Below the pieces are notes generated by a model. That model made no database searches, was not told the origin of the DNA, and saw only the letters and a program-made list of their open reading frames with translations. A DNA stretch of 39,240 bases from a virus: positions 1 through 39,240 of IMG/VR virus record IMGVR_UViG_3300024319_000034; one strand, written 5' to 3'. Below, piece after piece: positions 25,883-35,200 of the stretch. Made by a program: the position numbers and the translations under genes. Numbering within the stretch: the stretch's first letter is position 1; the number at the start of each line of letters is the position of its first letter.

Positions 25883-26268
25883 TTAAAAGTTTTATTTGTG
25901 CGTGTGTTAAAAATATACGTAAAAAATACATGAAAAAAACAAGGGTAAACAATAAATCTAAGTATGATAAAATCATAAATTAAATTACTCGTTATAGGAT
26001 TGAAAAATAAAATACTTAGTATTATTGCCGTCCATTGTAAGGATTGGAAAAGATGCCAGGCGTCTGTAAAACCTACTAACCAAGTAGAGGACATGAAAAA
26101 CGCTTCCCCTTCCTTTTTATTCCCGTTCTTCCATTTTGTCCTCCAGCTTTCTTTAGGATTCCAAAACAACCCCAGTTTACGAAAAACACAGGTTGAAAAA
26201 TGAAATTGTATTTTGTCGCAAACCGCCTTAAAAATTGCGGCTAAAATTATTAAAATTATTGTTGTCAT
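25879..26268 (-). CDS. Multi-span membrane protein, 129 aa
   Basis: N-terminal helix (TTIILIILAAIFKAVCDKIQ), a hydrophilic loop rich in W and K (FWNPKESWRTKWKNGNKKEG), then WHLFQSLQWTAIILSILFF and a last span FIILRFIVYPCFFHVFFTYI. Similar small proteins of this layout occur in phages of Bacteroidetes without known function. It is the first of four small envelope-type genes at the end of the late block and may be part of a holin/antiholin set. Confidence 0.55.
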   Translation of the reverse strand: MTTIILIILAAIFKAVCDKIQFHFSTCVFRKLGLFWNPKESWRTKWKNGNKKEGEAFFMSSTWLVGFTDAWHLFQSLQWTAIILSILFFNPITSNLIYDFIILRFIVYPCFFHVFFTYIFNTRTNKTFK

Positions 26269-26314
26269 AGCAATACTATAAAAGCAAAATTATTTATTTT
26301 TAAATATTTCAATT

Positions 26315-28930
26315 TTATTCGTTTAAAAAGTTTAGATAAATAGGCAAATCAATAAAAGGGATGTCAACATTATCCGAATCAGATGCTAAATTATTTGAAA
26401 TAGTAGAATTTATCCCCCCAGAATAATCTGGGTGAATTAAAACACTAGGGTCACCACAGACACCATAATTATTAACAATAAAAAGTTCGTCATTATCACC
26501 TCCCCCTATTGGAAACCTTGTTGCCGATGCGTTTGTAGTGTACATTCCGTTACCCATAATAGTAGTAATTCCTTTGTTTGTATTCGATGTAATATGAAGT
26601 GTTAAAGGTCTACCTATTCCCCCATTTTGGTCTGTAATTAATGTATTGTTAATAAGTGAATTGCCTTTTGCTGCTTTTATACAAGTTGCTATTGTTTCAT
26701 CGGTACAGTTTGGGTCATCAATAGACTCTATTTGATTCCCGAAAAATATAATTTTATGAGGTGTCCCCCCTTCTAAACTGTTATTATACGTATTTATGCC
26801 AATTTGAAACCCTTTGATTATATTTCCCGAAAAAGTCAAATTATCACAGCCAGCCGTTGCGATTGCTTGATATGCGTTGTTGCCTTGTAATTCAGTTGTA
26901 AAAATCTGATTGTCTTTAAAAATAACTTCAGCAGATGAACGCATTAAAATTAAAGAATGGTCTAAAATGTTAGTTTGCCCAGATATTTGCCTATCCGCAA
27001 AAACAAAATTAGTATCTGCAAAAATTAAATTTCCTGAAAATTCACCACCATACATTGACTGTATAAATATAATTCCGTTTTTAATTGTATTTTCTTTAAA
27101 TGTAAACCTATAAATCCCCCTACCTGCTGAGTAAGTCGTACCCCTTATATCTATATTCCCAGAATCAATAAATTTATTACCAACGATTTCAATATCTGAA
27201 CTGTAAGCCGTACCTGTGATTGTATTAAATTCTAAACAGTTTGTTAATTGTGTATTTGCATTATAAACTTGATTATCTTTTATTGATAGTTTCCAGTCAT
27301 CAAAAGAAAAAGGACCTACAAACCCACCCCCGCTATCTCTTAATTTATTGTTATTTATATTTATATCGTAGACATAAGATGAGTACTCAATAAAGTTTTG
27401 ATTGTGTATAGCATCTAAAACGTGCAACCCCATTTCCCTCCCTTCGTTGTTTTCTATTGTGAAAGATGTTCTTTCATTTAGTGTTGTAATTTCACCGCTT
27501 GAAATATGTAATAAACTACCACTTGCTGAACTGTCAACCTTACAGAATCCAATATATCCACTTGGGGCAAAAACATTTGAAACCGTATTATTAAAATGGC
27601 AATTTGTAATGTTAACAGGTTTATTGCTTCTAATCATTGCTCCTAATTCCCAGCCATAATTTGCCCCGTTATTATTCAAATTTCCTTCAAAAACAATTCC
27701 GTCCAATATTAAAGGAGATGTTTGTGCTTGAATTGCATCACTAGAAACAAAAACTAAATCGCTCGCATCTATTGAGCCGACATTATATTCGAATGTAATT
27801 ACATTACCAACAACATTTGTAACTTTTGCAGTTTTCGCACCTGACGAGAAAGCAATTAAATCATTATTCGATGTGCCCGAACTATTAGCAATCCCAACTT
27901 TCGCTCCAATATAAAATTCGCTTCCATCTGTTACCGTAATACTAGTGACTGCATTATATGAAGCATTCGGAAAAGAAGATATTTGGTCAGGTGTTGCAAT
28001 CGTATCATTTGAAGAAATTAAATTTTTACCCCCGACATCTATAACCTTATCATAAAAATATTTCGTGTTTGGGGTCATAATTATATTTCCTCCTACTGGC
28101 GTTAACTCGCTAATATTTTGCAATGCGTCCCAATTATCTTTTGCAACTCCAACCGTTCCAAGTCCATACTCTACAACATCAATTTCGACCCAACTATCAT
28201 AATAATTTTTTCCATCAATTAACCTTTCCCATTTCACTCCATTTGTTGATTCAATAATCGTAATTCTGTTATGAGTACCGTTTTGGGTTCGATAAAATAA
28301 ACCTTTTCCCGTTCCTGTAATTAATACTACTTTTGATGTTCCAACATATGAAATTAACTCATTATAATTATTTAAAGTGTCAATCCCCACCCCTAGTATT
28401 TGTGTCAAATCATACTTTGTCGCAATCTCACTAATTGTATCAACTGAACTTCCTGTTAAATTAGATAAATCTGTTTTAGTAGCTATTAAATTAGTTGTAT
28501 CTAATGTTAATTCATTGCCTAATGTACCATTCCCTGTTATAGTTGTACCATCTGTAATAATAGATTTATCAAAAGTATCTAAATCATATTTAGTAGCAAT
28601 TTCTAAAACCGTATCAATACTAATATTAGATAAATCGTATTTTGTCGCAATCTCATTAAGTGTATCAACGCTTACATTTTGAAGGTCGTACTTAGTAGCC
28701 AACATTGCAACCGTATCAATGATAATTTGCTCAACCCCAGCATCTGTTTTTTCGTACCAATTTCCGTCAGCTTTTCGATAAGGTGCTGAAATATAACCCG
28801 CTCTAGGTGTTGCCGCTTCTACGTTTAAAATCTTTTGTTCGTCTACGTAAGTTTTCTTTTTAATTGGCGCTGTTTGTGCATTGATTGAACCAATAAAGAA
28901 AAAGAAAGATAAAAATAAAAATAACTTATT
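26315..28930 (-). CDS. Beta-helix tail-spike-like protein with signal peptide, 871 aa
   Basis: N-terminus MNKLFLFLSFFFFIGSINAQ is a textbook Bacteroidetes signal peptide, which makes the ATG at 28930 far more likely than one at 28972. Residues 79-176 contain five copies of an ATKYDL module. From about 260 on, repeated N/D/G-rich strands (NNNGANYGWELGAMIRSNK; NITNCHFNN; ENNEGREM; IEIVGNKFIDSGNI; FKENTIKNG) follow the period of a right-handed parallel beta-helix, as in tailspikes and polysaccharide lyases. It probably binds or cuts surface glycans. A signal peptide on a virion-type protein is unusual; it may instead be secreted. Confidence 0.7.
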   Translation of the reverse strand, partial: NKLFLFLSFFFFIGSINAQTAPIKKKTYVDEQKILNVEAATPRAGYISAPYRKADGNWYEKTDAGVEQIIIDTVAMLATKYDLQNVSVDTLNEIATKYDLSNISIDTVLEIATKYDLDTFDKSIITDGTTITGNGTLGNELTLDTTNLIATKTDLSNLTGSSVDTISEIATKYDLTQILGVGIDTLNNYNELISYVGTSKVVLITGTGKGLFYRTQNGTHNRITIIESTNGVKWERLIDGKNYYDSWVEIDVVEYGLGTVGVAKDNWDALQNISELTPVGGNIIMTPNTKYFYDKVIDVGGKNLISSNDTIATPDQISSFPNASYNAVTSITVTDGSEFYIGAKVGIANSSGTSNNDLIAFSSGAKTAKVTNVVGNVITFEYNVGSIDASDLVFVSSDAIQAQTSPLILDGIVFEGNLNNNGANYGWELGAMIRSNKPVNITNCHFNNTVSNVFAPSGYIGFCKVDSSASGSLLHISSGEITTLNERTSFTIENNEGREMGLHVLDAIHNQNFIEYSSYVYDININNNKLRDSGGGFVGPFSFDDWKLSIKDNQVYNANTQLTNCLEFNTITGTAYSSDIEIVGNKFIDSGNIDIRGTTYSAGRGIYRFTFKENTIKNGIIFIQSMYGGEFSGNLIFADTNFVFADRQISGQTNILDHSLILMRSSAEVIFKDNQIFTTELQGNNAYQAIATAGCDNLTFSGNIIKGFQIGINTYNNSLEGGTPHKIIFFGNQIESIDDPNCTDETIATCIKAAKGNSLINNTLITDQNGGIGRPLTLHITSNTNKGITTIMGNGMYTTNASATRFPIGGGDNDELFIVNNYGVCGDPSVLIHPDYSGGINSTISNNLASDSDNVDIPFIDLPIYLNFLNE
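28403..28720 (-). repeat. Coding repeats of the ATKYDL module
   Basis: Five copies of (I/L)ATK(Y/T)DL at residues 79-84, 96-101, 113-118, 151-156 and 171-176 of the spike-like protein, each preceded by a VDT/IDT(L/V/I)xE pattern. The first three are 17 residues apart. The DNA copies have diverged at many third positions, so the repeats are old or selected at protein level. Probably a trimeric stalk. Confidence 0.7.
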
Positions 28931-28943
28931 CATTGTTTTTTGT

Positions 28944-29339
28944 TTAAGATTGTCCATAAAAATAAATATCAAAACTCGCTATGTCATCCGTTGCGGTGAT
29001 TTCTATTGCTGTATTATTAACGTTTTGTGCTACGTGTTGCAATGAAATAAAATTACCGTCAGCGTCCTTAAATGACCATGCAAAAACCGTAGATAATCCC
29101 GCTGAGGTGAAAGTCTGAGGAACAAAAGCCGTCAAGGATTGACCTAACAGACTTCCACCCGCAAGGAATGTATTTTCGCTTAAATATTGTTTAATTTTGT
29201 CTAATGCAAGAAAGTTGTTTTGTTCGTCTACAATTTCACAAGGTTTTTGAACAATTGTTTGACTTATTATTTCCGCTTGTGTTACTCCGCTTACGTCCAC
29301 GTTTTCAGGACAAGTGCATAGGTGATTATTATTTGCCAT
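28944..29339 (-). CDS. Putative structural protein, 131 aa
   Basis: Starts MANNNHLCTCPENVDVSGVT, has a helical middle (FLALDKIKQYLSEN) and a beta-rich C-half ending DDIASFDIYFYGQS. No known domain. It lies in the late block between two likely structural genes, 13 nt upstream of the spike gene, and could be a spike-attachment or small tail protein. C8 and C10 form a CxC motif, seen again in the 31-aa peptide of the same operon. Confidence 0.55.
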   Translation of the reverse strand: MANNNHLCTCPENVDVSGVTQAEIISQTIVQKPCEIVDEQNNFLALDKIKQYLSENTFLAGGSLLGQSLTAFVPQTFTSAGLSTVFAWSFKDADGNFISLQHVAQNVNNTAIEITATDDIASFDIYFYGQS

Positions 29340-29341
29340 AT

Positions 29342-29683
29342 TTATTTGTAAATTACTTTTCCACTCGAAATGTTAATCGCATGAGTGAAAATTTTGGTTG
29401 TGAAATAAAAAGTATCATATTCAATTGTTGACTCTGTAAATGTGAATAGTGAACCGTCAGGTTTTGTAATTTGCATTAATACGGTCGAATCTTCATTGAA
29501 AATATTGGTAACAGAAAAACCGCTACCATTGACCGCTAAATTGTAATTTGTGAAATTATTACCTTTATTTTCGTAGTTCATTAGATGCGTTCCATCTGTA
29601 TCCGCTAAAATTGGAAAAGTAATATCCCCTTTATGGGAATAGCACCCTAAATCATACGCACCTTTTATGTTAAAGTCGCTCAT
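29342..29683 (-). CDS. Putative structural protein, 113 aa
   Basis: A beta-rich acidic protein: MSDFNIKGAYDLGCYSHKGD at the start, then TFPILADTDGTHLMNYENKG, and VLMQITKPDGSLFTFTES later. The strand-turn pattern and absence of lysine clusters are usual for small virion proteins (tail or decoration). No family recognised. Separated by only 2 nt from both neighbours, so part of one operon. Confidence 0.55.
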   Translation of the reverse strand: MSDFNIKGAYDLGCYSHKGDITFPILADTDGTHLMNYENKGNNFTNYNLAVNGSGFSVTNIFNEDSTVLMQITKPDGSLFTFTESTIEYDTFYFTTKIFTHAINISSGKVIYK

Positions 29684-29684
29684 T

Positions 29685-30101
29685 TTAGTTTGATTTTAAT
29701 TCAATTAGAAAAAATACAATTAGATTTTGAACAAATACAAAAGCCACCGAAAAGGCAAACCCTAAATTTAAAAAGTAAATGAAACCAATTGCGTAAAAAA
29801 GTCCTATATAAAAACTCATGCAAGTTTTACAAATAAAAGGATTAATTAACTTTGTGTGGTATGCTATTTCCCAAAATTTAACTTCGTACGCTTGCGCTCG
29901 TTCAAAATATTGCGGTGATTCGTAGTTGTCAATATTCTCTAGTTCTTCAATATTAAACTCGATTCCTTTTTTCTTTGATATATATTGCGCTACTCCTATC
30001 CTTATCCAGTCCAATATTTCGCCCCTGTTCATATAGGAATCCAACATAAAAACCGTTAAGTAAGTTAAGACAATACTAATTGTAAAATATATTATAACCA
30101 T
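29685..30101 (-). CDS. Membrane protein with CxxC turn, 138 aa
   Basis: N-terminal membrane segment (MVIIYFTISIVLTYLTVFML), a hydrophilic middle rich in E and Y, then FICKTCMSFYIGLFYAIGFI and a last span AFSVAFVFVQNLIVFFLIEL. The C-x-x-C-x-S-F/Y-x-x-G motif at the edge of a helix resembles small bacterial membrane proteins with a C-P-F-C-x-x-F/W turn. The ATG at 30101 overlaps the previous stop (TAATG). Why a membrane protein sits among neck and tail genes is unclear. Confidence 0.6.
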   Translation of the reverse strand: MVIIYFTISIVLTYLTVFMLDSYMNRGEILDWIRIGVAQYISKKKGIEFNIEELENIDNYESPQYFERAQAYEVKFWEIAYHTKLINPFICKTCMSFYIGLFYAIGFIYFLNLGFAFSVAFVFVQNLIVFFLIELKSN

Positions 30102-30583
30102 TAGCAAAAATATTGTTTTGTTTCTTCATCAATACACGAAATCAAATTAGACAAATTAGTTTCTTTTGAGTAATCGCATGAATATGAATATAAATTAAAA
30201 TTATCGTTTTTCAATTCTTTTCCCGTTTCTCTCAAATATATGCTTTCCGTTATATCGTCACAACTCTCAACCGTAACACCAGCAATTTTGTTGATTCGGT
30301 GCATCATCATAATATCAAAGTTATCAACATCTTTTGCAATTGAAAAAACAAGTTTAAAACTAAAATTAATACTCAACCTTTTAGGGTCTGAGTAACTAAA
30401 AATATAAGGGTCTGCTGCACCGTCCTCACTCTCAACACGCAAATAAAAATAATTCATATATCTATCTGTGATACCCAAAAAACCGCCTTGGTTCTTTAGG
30501 TCGTATATGAAACCAGTATCTTTAAATATTGTAGTTTGCTCTTTTACTTTGTCAACTACTTTTTGAGCGTGGTTCTTAAACAT
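30101..30583 (-). CDS. Putative neck/tail-completion protein, 160 aa
   Basis: Starts MFKNHAQKVVDKVKEQTTIF and is alpha/beta with DLKNQGGFLGITDRYMNYFY and a C-terminal Cys pair region (SCDYSKETNLSNLISCIDEE). It follows the HK97-gp10-like candidate with a 28-nt overlap, where tail-terminator or head-closure proteins usually sit. The size fits a tail terminator. This is positional inference; no sequence signature is recognised. Confidence 0.5.
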   Translation of the reverse strand: MFKNHAQKVVDKVKEQTTIFKDTGFIYDLKNQGGFLGITDRYMNYFYLRVESEDGAADPYIFSYSDPKRLSINFSFKLVFSIAKDVDNFDIMMMHRINKIAGVTVESCDDITESIYLRETGKELKNDNFNLYSYSCDYSKETNLSNLISCIDEETKQYFC

Positions 30584-31014
30584 TGTTCTATTGAATTTAT
30601 AAGTTGTTCATTAATTTCCTTTATCTCATCATCTGTAGGACTAAATATTTTTTTGTTTGTTTGTGATTCTTGATGCTCACCTATTATTCTATCTCTATCG
30701 GTAGCAAATCCAAAGACAAAATCTTTTTTATTTGTTCCTACGGTTAGACTTCGCCTTAAATCTCCATCCAATTCTAAATCTTTGTAACCCGTTTGGCGTC
30801 TTCTCGACTTCCTATATTTTTTGTAACTAGCACTATTGTATTTGCCTATTAATTTATTGTCCGATGCTTTACCCTCATTAAAAATACGTAATGAAATTGA
30901 CCCCTCGGCTAATTTCAAAGCTGGGAATTGTATTTCCTTTAACTTTTCACCGCTTAAAATATCAGCGGCACTATTAAGTATTTCCTCAAAGCCTTGAAGG
31001 CTAATATCTGCCAT
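30556..31014 (-). CDS. Putative head-tail joining / virion morphogenesis protein, 152 aa
   Basis: The segment KYNSASYKKYRKSRRRQTGY followed by LELDGDLRRSLTVGTNKKDF resembles the pattern of HK97 gp10 / Mu virion-morphogenesis proteins, in which a basic Y-x-x-x-K stretch precedes L-x-x-T/S-G-x-L-R-x-S and beta strands. The C-terminus is helical with IKEINEQLINSIEQCLRTTL. These proteins complete the head-tail junction. The ATG overlaps the 31-aa gene's TAA (TAATG). Confidence 0.6.
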   Translation of the reverse strand: MADISLQGFEEILNSAADILSGEKLKEIQFPALKLAEGSISLRIFNEGKASDNKLIGKYNSASYKKYRKSRRRQTGYKDLELDGDLRRSLTVGTNKKDFVFGFATDRDRIIGEHQESQTNKKIFSPTDDEIKEINEQLINSIEQCLRTTLKK

Positions 31015-31109
31015 TATTTTAATTTAATTACGCTTGTTTTTTGTAGCTTTGTTGAACTAGGTTTCACGACCGTTTTTTTTATTTTCTTTTTTTTTGAGCA
31101 GCTGCACAT
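31014..31109 (-). CDS. 31-aa basic CxC peptide
   Basis: Reads MCSCSKKKKIKKTVVKPSST then KLQKTSVIKLK: an N-terminal Cys-x-Cys, a lysine run and a basic tail. The TAA overlaps the next ATG, so translation would be coupled. It is the first frame behind the promoter at 31140-31171, about 25 nt from the predicted start of transcription, the same distance as for other genes here. I recall similar CxC-lysine micro-proteins in Bacteroidetes phages, without known function. Confidence 0.5.
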   Translation of the reverse strand: MCSCSKKKKIKKTVVKPSSTKLQKTSVIKLK

Positions 31110-31139
31110 ATTTATATAATTTTATAATTTACCAATCAA

Positions 31140-31171
31140 TCAATATAACCTTTTTTTCTCACAATTCCAAA
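31140..31171 (-). promoter_or_regulatory. Promoter, TATATTG type, for the neck/tail operon
   Basis: TTTG at 31171-31168, a 20-nt spacer, TATATTGA at 31147-31140. The -33 flank TTTGGAATTGT and the AAAAAAAGGT before the -7 box are shared with the promoters at 22024 and 11377. It differs from the consensus at two -7 positions. Confidence 0.5.
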
Positions 31172-31175
31172 TATA

Positions 31176-32204
31176 TTAAGGTATAGATTCAAAGTATTTT
31201 ATATGATGATTGCAGCTTGTGCATTGACCACCAAAGTTTTCCAAATACGTTTTAGCTTTCCTCACAACGGCTTCCAATAAACGCCCGTATTCGCTCTTCT
31301 CTTCAAAGCCAGTAATAACATTAACACCACCGTTAAACTTCGTTAAAAGCGTCTGAGCGTCTTCCTTTCCGTTTCGTACCAACGGGTTTACACCGTCTGA
31401 AACGAGAACCTCTTCCATCACTTTACTCGCTATTTTCATCCGAACTGCAAACTTTAGTTCTTGCGAAAATTCACTAATTAAATCAAAATCATCGCACAAC
31501 GTGGATACATTATATTGAATGAAATTGTTTGCTACAAAAACCTTAGTTCCTTCTACTTCCTCAAGATAAGGTTTTGCGTAATAATCACCGCAAGCGTGAG
31601 AACAATTAGAACAAATATCAGAACAACTACATCCTTTTAGCGTTTCATTTGCTAAGTTAAAACAGTTGGTTGTATATACATATATATAATCCTCATTGCT
31701 TTCAACATCAATCAAAATGCGATTTAAACCAGCTTTTACATTGGCTTTTATTTCGTCAGTTCCCGCTAGTGTTTCAACAAAAAAACTACAATCGTCAACC
31801 GCTATATCCGAGTTAAATTCAATATTGCGAACCTTTAGTTTTTGCGTTTGGTCTTGTGTTATTTTTTCAAACAAACAACCCCTTTTTATGTCTTTGTTAA
31901 CCTCGCCAAAAACACTACCAATCTGCCCTATTTTACGTTTGCCGATAGTATAATTAAAATTAAACGATTCACTCAAAGCACCCGTAAAGTCGCTTAAAAC
32001 GTCTAAAATCGCCTCATCGTGTAAGATTTTAAACAAGTCCTCCCCTCTGTGTGTTTCGTTGCTCGCTAGACTAGAAAACCGCTTTAAATTCATCCCCGCA
32101 AGGTCATTAATGTATAAACCGCTTGAAGGTGTTTTGTGGTTTGCTGAATAACGTAATCCAATAAAACAATCCTTGTCTTTGTTGAAAATATTTATGTTTG
32201 TCAT
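31176..32204 (-). CDS. Cys-rich structural protein, 342 aa
   Basis: The N-terminus contains SGLYINDLAGMNLKRFSSLA, a pattern I associate with structural proteins of Bacteroidetes phages. A cysteine cluster near residues 191-207 (GCSCSDICSNCSHACGDYY) and a C-terminal CTSCNHHIKYFES suggest one or two zinc sites. The rest is mixed alpha/beta without catalytic motifs. It lies after the large adhesin-like gene, behind a terminator, with ATAATATATG before the start. A connector or head-associated role is possible. Confidence 0.55.
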   Translation of the reverse strand: MTNINIFNKDKDCFIGLRYSANHKTPSSGLYINDLAGMNLKRFSSLASNETHRGEDLFKILHDEAILDVLSDFTGALSESFNFNYTIGKRKIGQIGSVFGEVNKDIKRGCLFEKITQDQTQKLKVRNIEFNSDIAVDDCSFFVETLAGTDEIKANVKAGLNRILIDVESNEDYIYVYTTNCFNLANETLKGCSCSDICSNCSHACGDYYAKPYLEEVEGTKVFVANNFIQYNVSTLCDDFDLISEFSQELKFAVRMKIASKVMEEVLVSDGVNPLVRNGKEDAQTLLTKFNGGVNVITGFEEKSEYGRLLEAVVRKAKTYLENFGGQCTSCNHHIKYFESIP

Positions 32205-32215
32205 ATATTATTTTT

Positions 32216-32241
32216 AAAAAAGGGGCGCAATAAAACACCCC
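32216..32241 (-). terminator. Terminator after the adhesin-like gene
   Basis: GGGGTG pairs with CGCCCC (one wobble) over a short loop, followed by T7. It begins 10 nt after the stop of the 1390-aa gene and 12 nt before the next ATG, so it probably attenuates rather than stops late transcription. Confidence 0.7.
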
Positions 32242-32250
32242 TTTTATTGT

Positions 32251-35200
32251 TTAACTTAATCCTGCAATATTGACATTCTCAATATCATTAGATACCATAC
32301 TATTGAGTTGCAGCTTACCATAGTTTTGTTCTGATGGGTAAACTTCATTTCTTATACCTTGAGCATAAGCATCTAGAGAACCATCTCCCATTAACCAAAT
32401 TTGAGTCGTACCATAACCAGCAGTGATACTAGTAGGACTGTAAGTCACAACACTAGCGCTATGAGGAGACCTTACTGTATTACCATTTCTATAATCATCT
32501 TCCCACTTCTTAGGGTCTGTTATCATTAATTCAATCTCAGCATCATTAGGCATAGTGGCATTAGTCTTTAGAGTAGTTATAACCATACTAGCTACTTTAC
32601 CGTGAAAACTTCTGTTACCACTTCTACCACCAATAGTAAAGTCACCACTAACATATCTATCCATCCTAGCACCTGTAGAAATCCATGTACCTTGTCCACC
32701 AAAGGTAGGGTTGGGGTTGAATATCCAACTACCACCAGAATAGAACATCACCTTAAAACGGAAGCTACCATTCAGGTTAGTGTTTGTAGCATCAGATGAG
32801 TTGAATCTAGTCCCGTCATGTGCGATATAAATACCGTAGTAACCAGCGCCCATATTTGAGAGAATCAAGTGTTCGTTATAGCCAGCACCTTCACGACCCC
32901 ATCCGAATATCAACGCCCCAAACTGGTCTGTTCTAAGGTAGATGTTGTCATCTCCATTACCAGCTCCTTCTCCGCTATTCCATATGTGTTGATTAGAGTT
33001 GTTACCATCAGATGACACTACAATTGCAGTTGCCCAAGGTCTAGAATTACTAGCGTTACTAGTCTTAGAGCTATCACTATTAGCTGCTACAGTTACTCCT
33101 AAGCCACCCATCCTTAATGGGTTGTTATAAACATTATTACTAGCAACTTGCCTCAAGTATTCATTACTACCGCTAAAATCTATTGCCTTATTCCAAGGAG
33201 TTAATATGGTTGGTGCAGGAGTAGGAGTTGTAATAGTTTCAATATCATTTGTGCTAATATCTCCTGTTGTATTTAATACAGCCATATGAATTTTAACGGG
33301 TGCGGTATCCTCTATGTTTGTAGCTTCATAAGTATTGGAGAAAGTACCGCCATCAGCAGGGCTTGCGTTGTTCATTATGTTATTCAAACTACAAGCAATT
33401 AACCAAGCACTTGTCCCATTTACCTCAATAGCATAATCATAAAACGCTTGACTTCCTGAAGTAACAACAATATTCTGAACTACAGAACCATCTCTATAAA
33501 ATTTGAAAGTGTGCTTATAATCAGTTTCATACTCCCAAACTATTGCAGTATCAAAATCAGACAATTCTAAGGTACTAAAATCGCTCGGTTCATTAGCTAA
33601 ACCTATAATGTACTTATCATTGGCAGCATTTAAATTAGGTAATATATTTGCTTCTACATAAGCTTTTTCTATTATAAATCTTTCACCATCTGCAACTGTA
33701 CCGTTAACATGAACTACCGAACCGTCATCCATCGTATTTGAATCAATCATAGCGGTAGATGTATTTTCATGATTAAATCCACTAATGGCAGTTACGGGTG
33801 CTGTTAAATTATTTACAATTATAGTAAGTGTTCCACTTGAACTACCATAAGCATTAGTCCTAACTACCTCAATTTCATAGGTATCAGTTGGATTAGTAAC
33901 ATAATCTCCCACCACTTCAGGGGAAGTACCATTTAAGTGAATACCATTTACATCAATAGTTAAACCGCTATTGTCTGTATCTACAATAGAAGTGACATAG
34001 GACGCCCCCACAGGATGCAATTGTACATTAACGGCACTTAATTCGTTGACTGTAATTGAATTATCGCTAAAAGTAGCTGGCACTAAATCAGCGTTTGTTA
34101 ATGTTGTAATCTCAGTATAAGTTACAGGGTTTCCTAAGAAAGTATCTGTAGTAGGGATTGCTGTTCCGTTATCAATGTGACCATTTGTTGGAATATACCA
34201 AGTTGTAAACGTAGGGTCGTCAGGGAATACTATAGAAGTATATGTACCTGTTCCTCCGTTGTTATCATCATAATACTCAGCTTCTTCGGTAGTAGCAAAT
34301 ACAGGATAATTAAATATTCCATCAGGAGATTCTACAACTCTAAAGTACATTGTAGGTGCTAAGTCCTCTAGTTCGTGTATTTTAGGAATACCTACCAATC
34401 TAACCGTAGTATCTCCAAACTTAATACCTAAGTGATAATCCAACCCATTTGGAACGGGATACGTAGTTCGTGCAATAGGTACAAATAAAGATGTAGATTC
34501 GTCAAAGTAAGATATAACAATAAAATTATTTTCGTCTATCCCTACTTTAATTTTTACTAAGTCACCATCTAACCATTTAGCTCCTTCAGGGCTTGTGCTA
34601 AACCTAAAGTCTACATTACTCCACCCCTCCCGTTGTGAATAGCCTGTATTTGCCCCGTAATTAGTCCAAGGTCCATTTGGACTAGGATGAAACCAATGTG
34701 AAAACTGATACCCATAATGACCAGAATTTACACCGTTGCAAAATGTACTAGGGTCAGCATAACTAGAATTACCGTTGTAATCTCCGTTATCATAGTCCGC
34801 CTGACTAGGAATTAAACCGAAGCCTATTATACCCTCATTTCTTATGTCAAAAGTAAAATATTCGCCTGCTTGGTTAATTGTTTCAGGGGTTTTATACCCA
34901 CCTGCGTTATATCCCGAAGTAGTAGCCCCGTATTCATCCGTCCCCGTTTCAATTGCAGTACCTTGAGCACCACCTGCCTCTGTTGTAGTTACTCCATTTA
35001 CGTCCGCTATCATTGTACTATAAGGGTCTGATATTACAACCGATTGAAATGCCCCTACCGTATATAATTCGTTTAACGTGTTTATAACGTCATTTAAGCC
35101 GCCTACGACACTATCACCGTCAATTGTAACATTAGCATGGTCTAACTTTATCCAATGCACTAGACCGCCTTGTATTGATTGAATAGTGATTAATCCATCA

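Noticed and set aside
25794-25976. 60-codon minus-strand frame overlapping two membrane genes
   Set aside because: It lies in another register over the end of the 129-aa gene and the start of the 116-aa gene, which have better start contexts and coupling.
28403-28720. CRISPR-like or intergenic repeat array
   Set aside because: The repeats are in frame, diverged at third codon positions and encode the ATKYDL modules of one protein.
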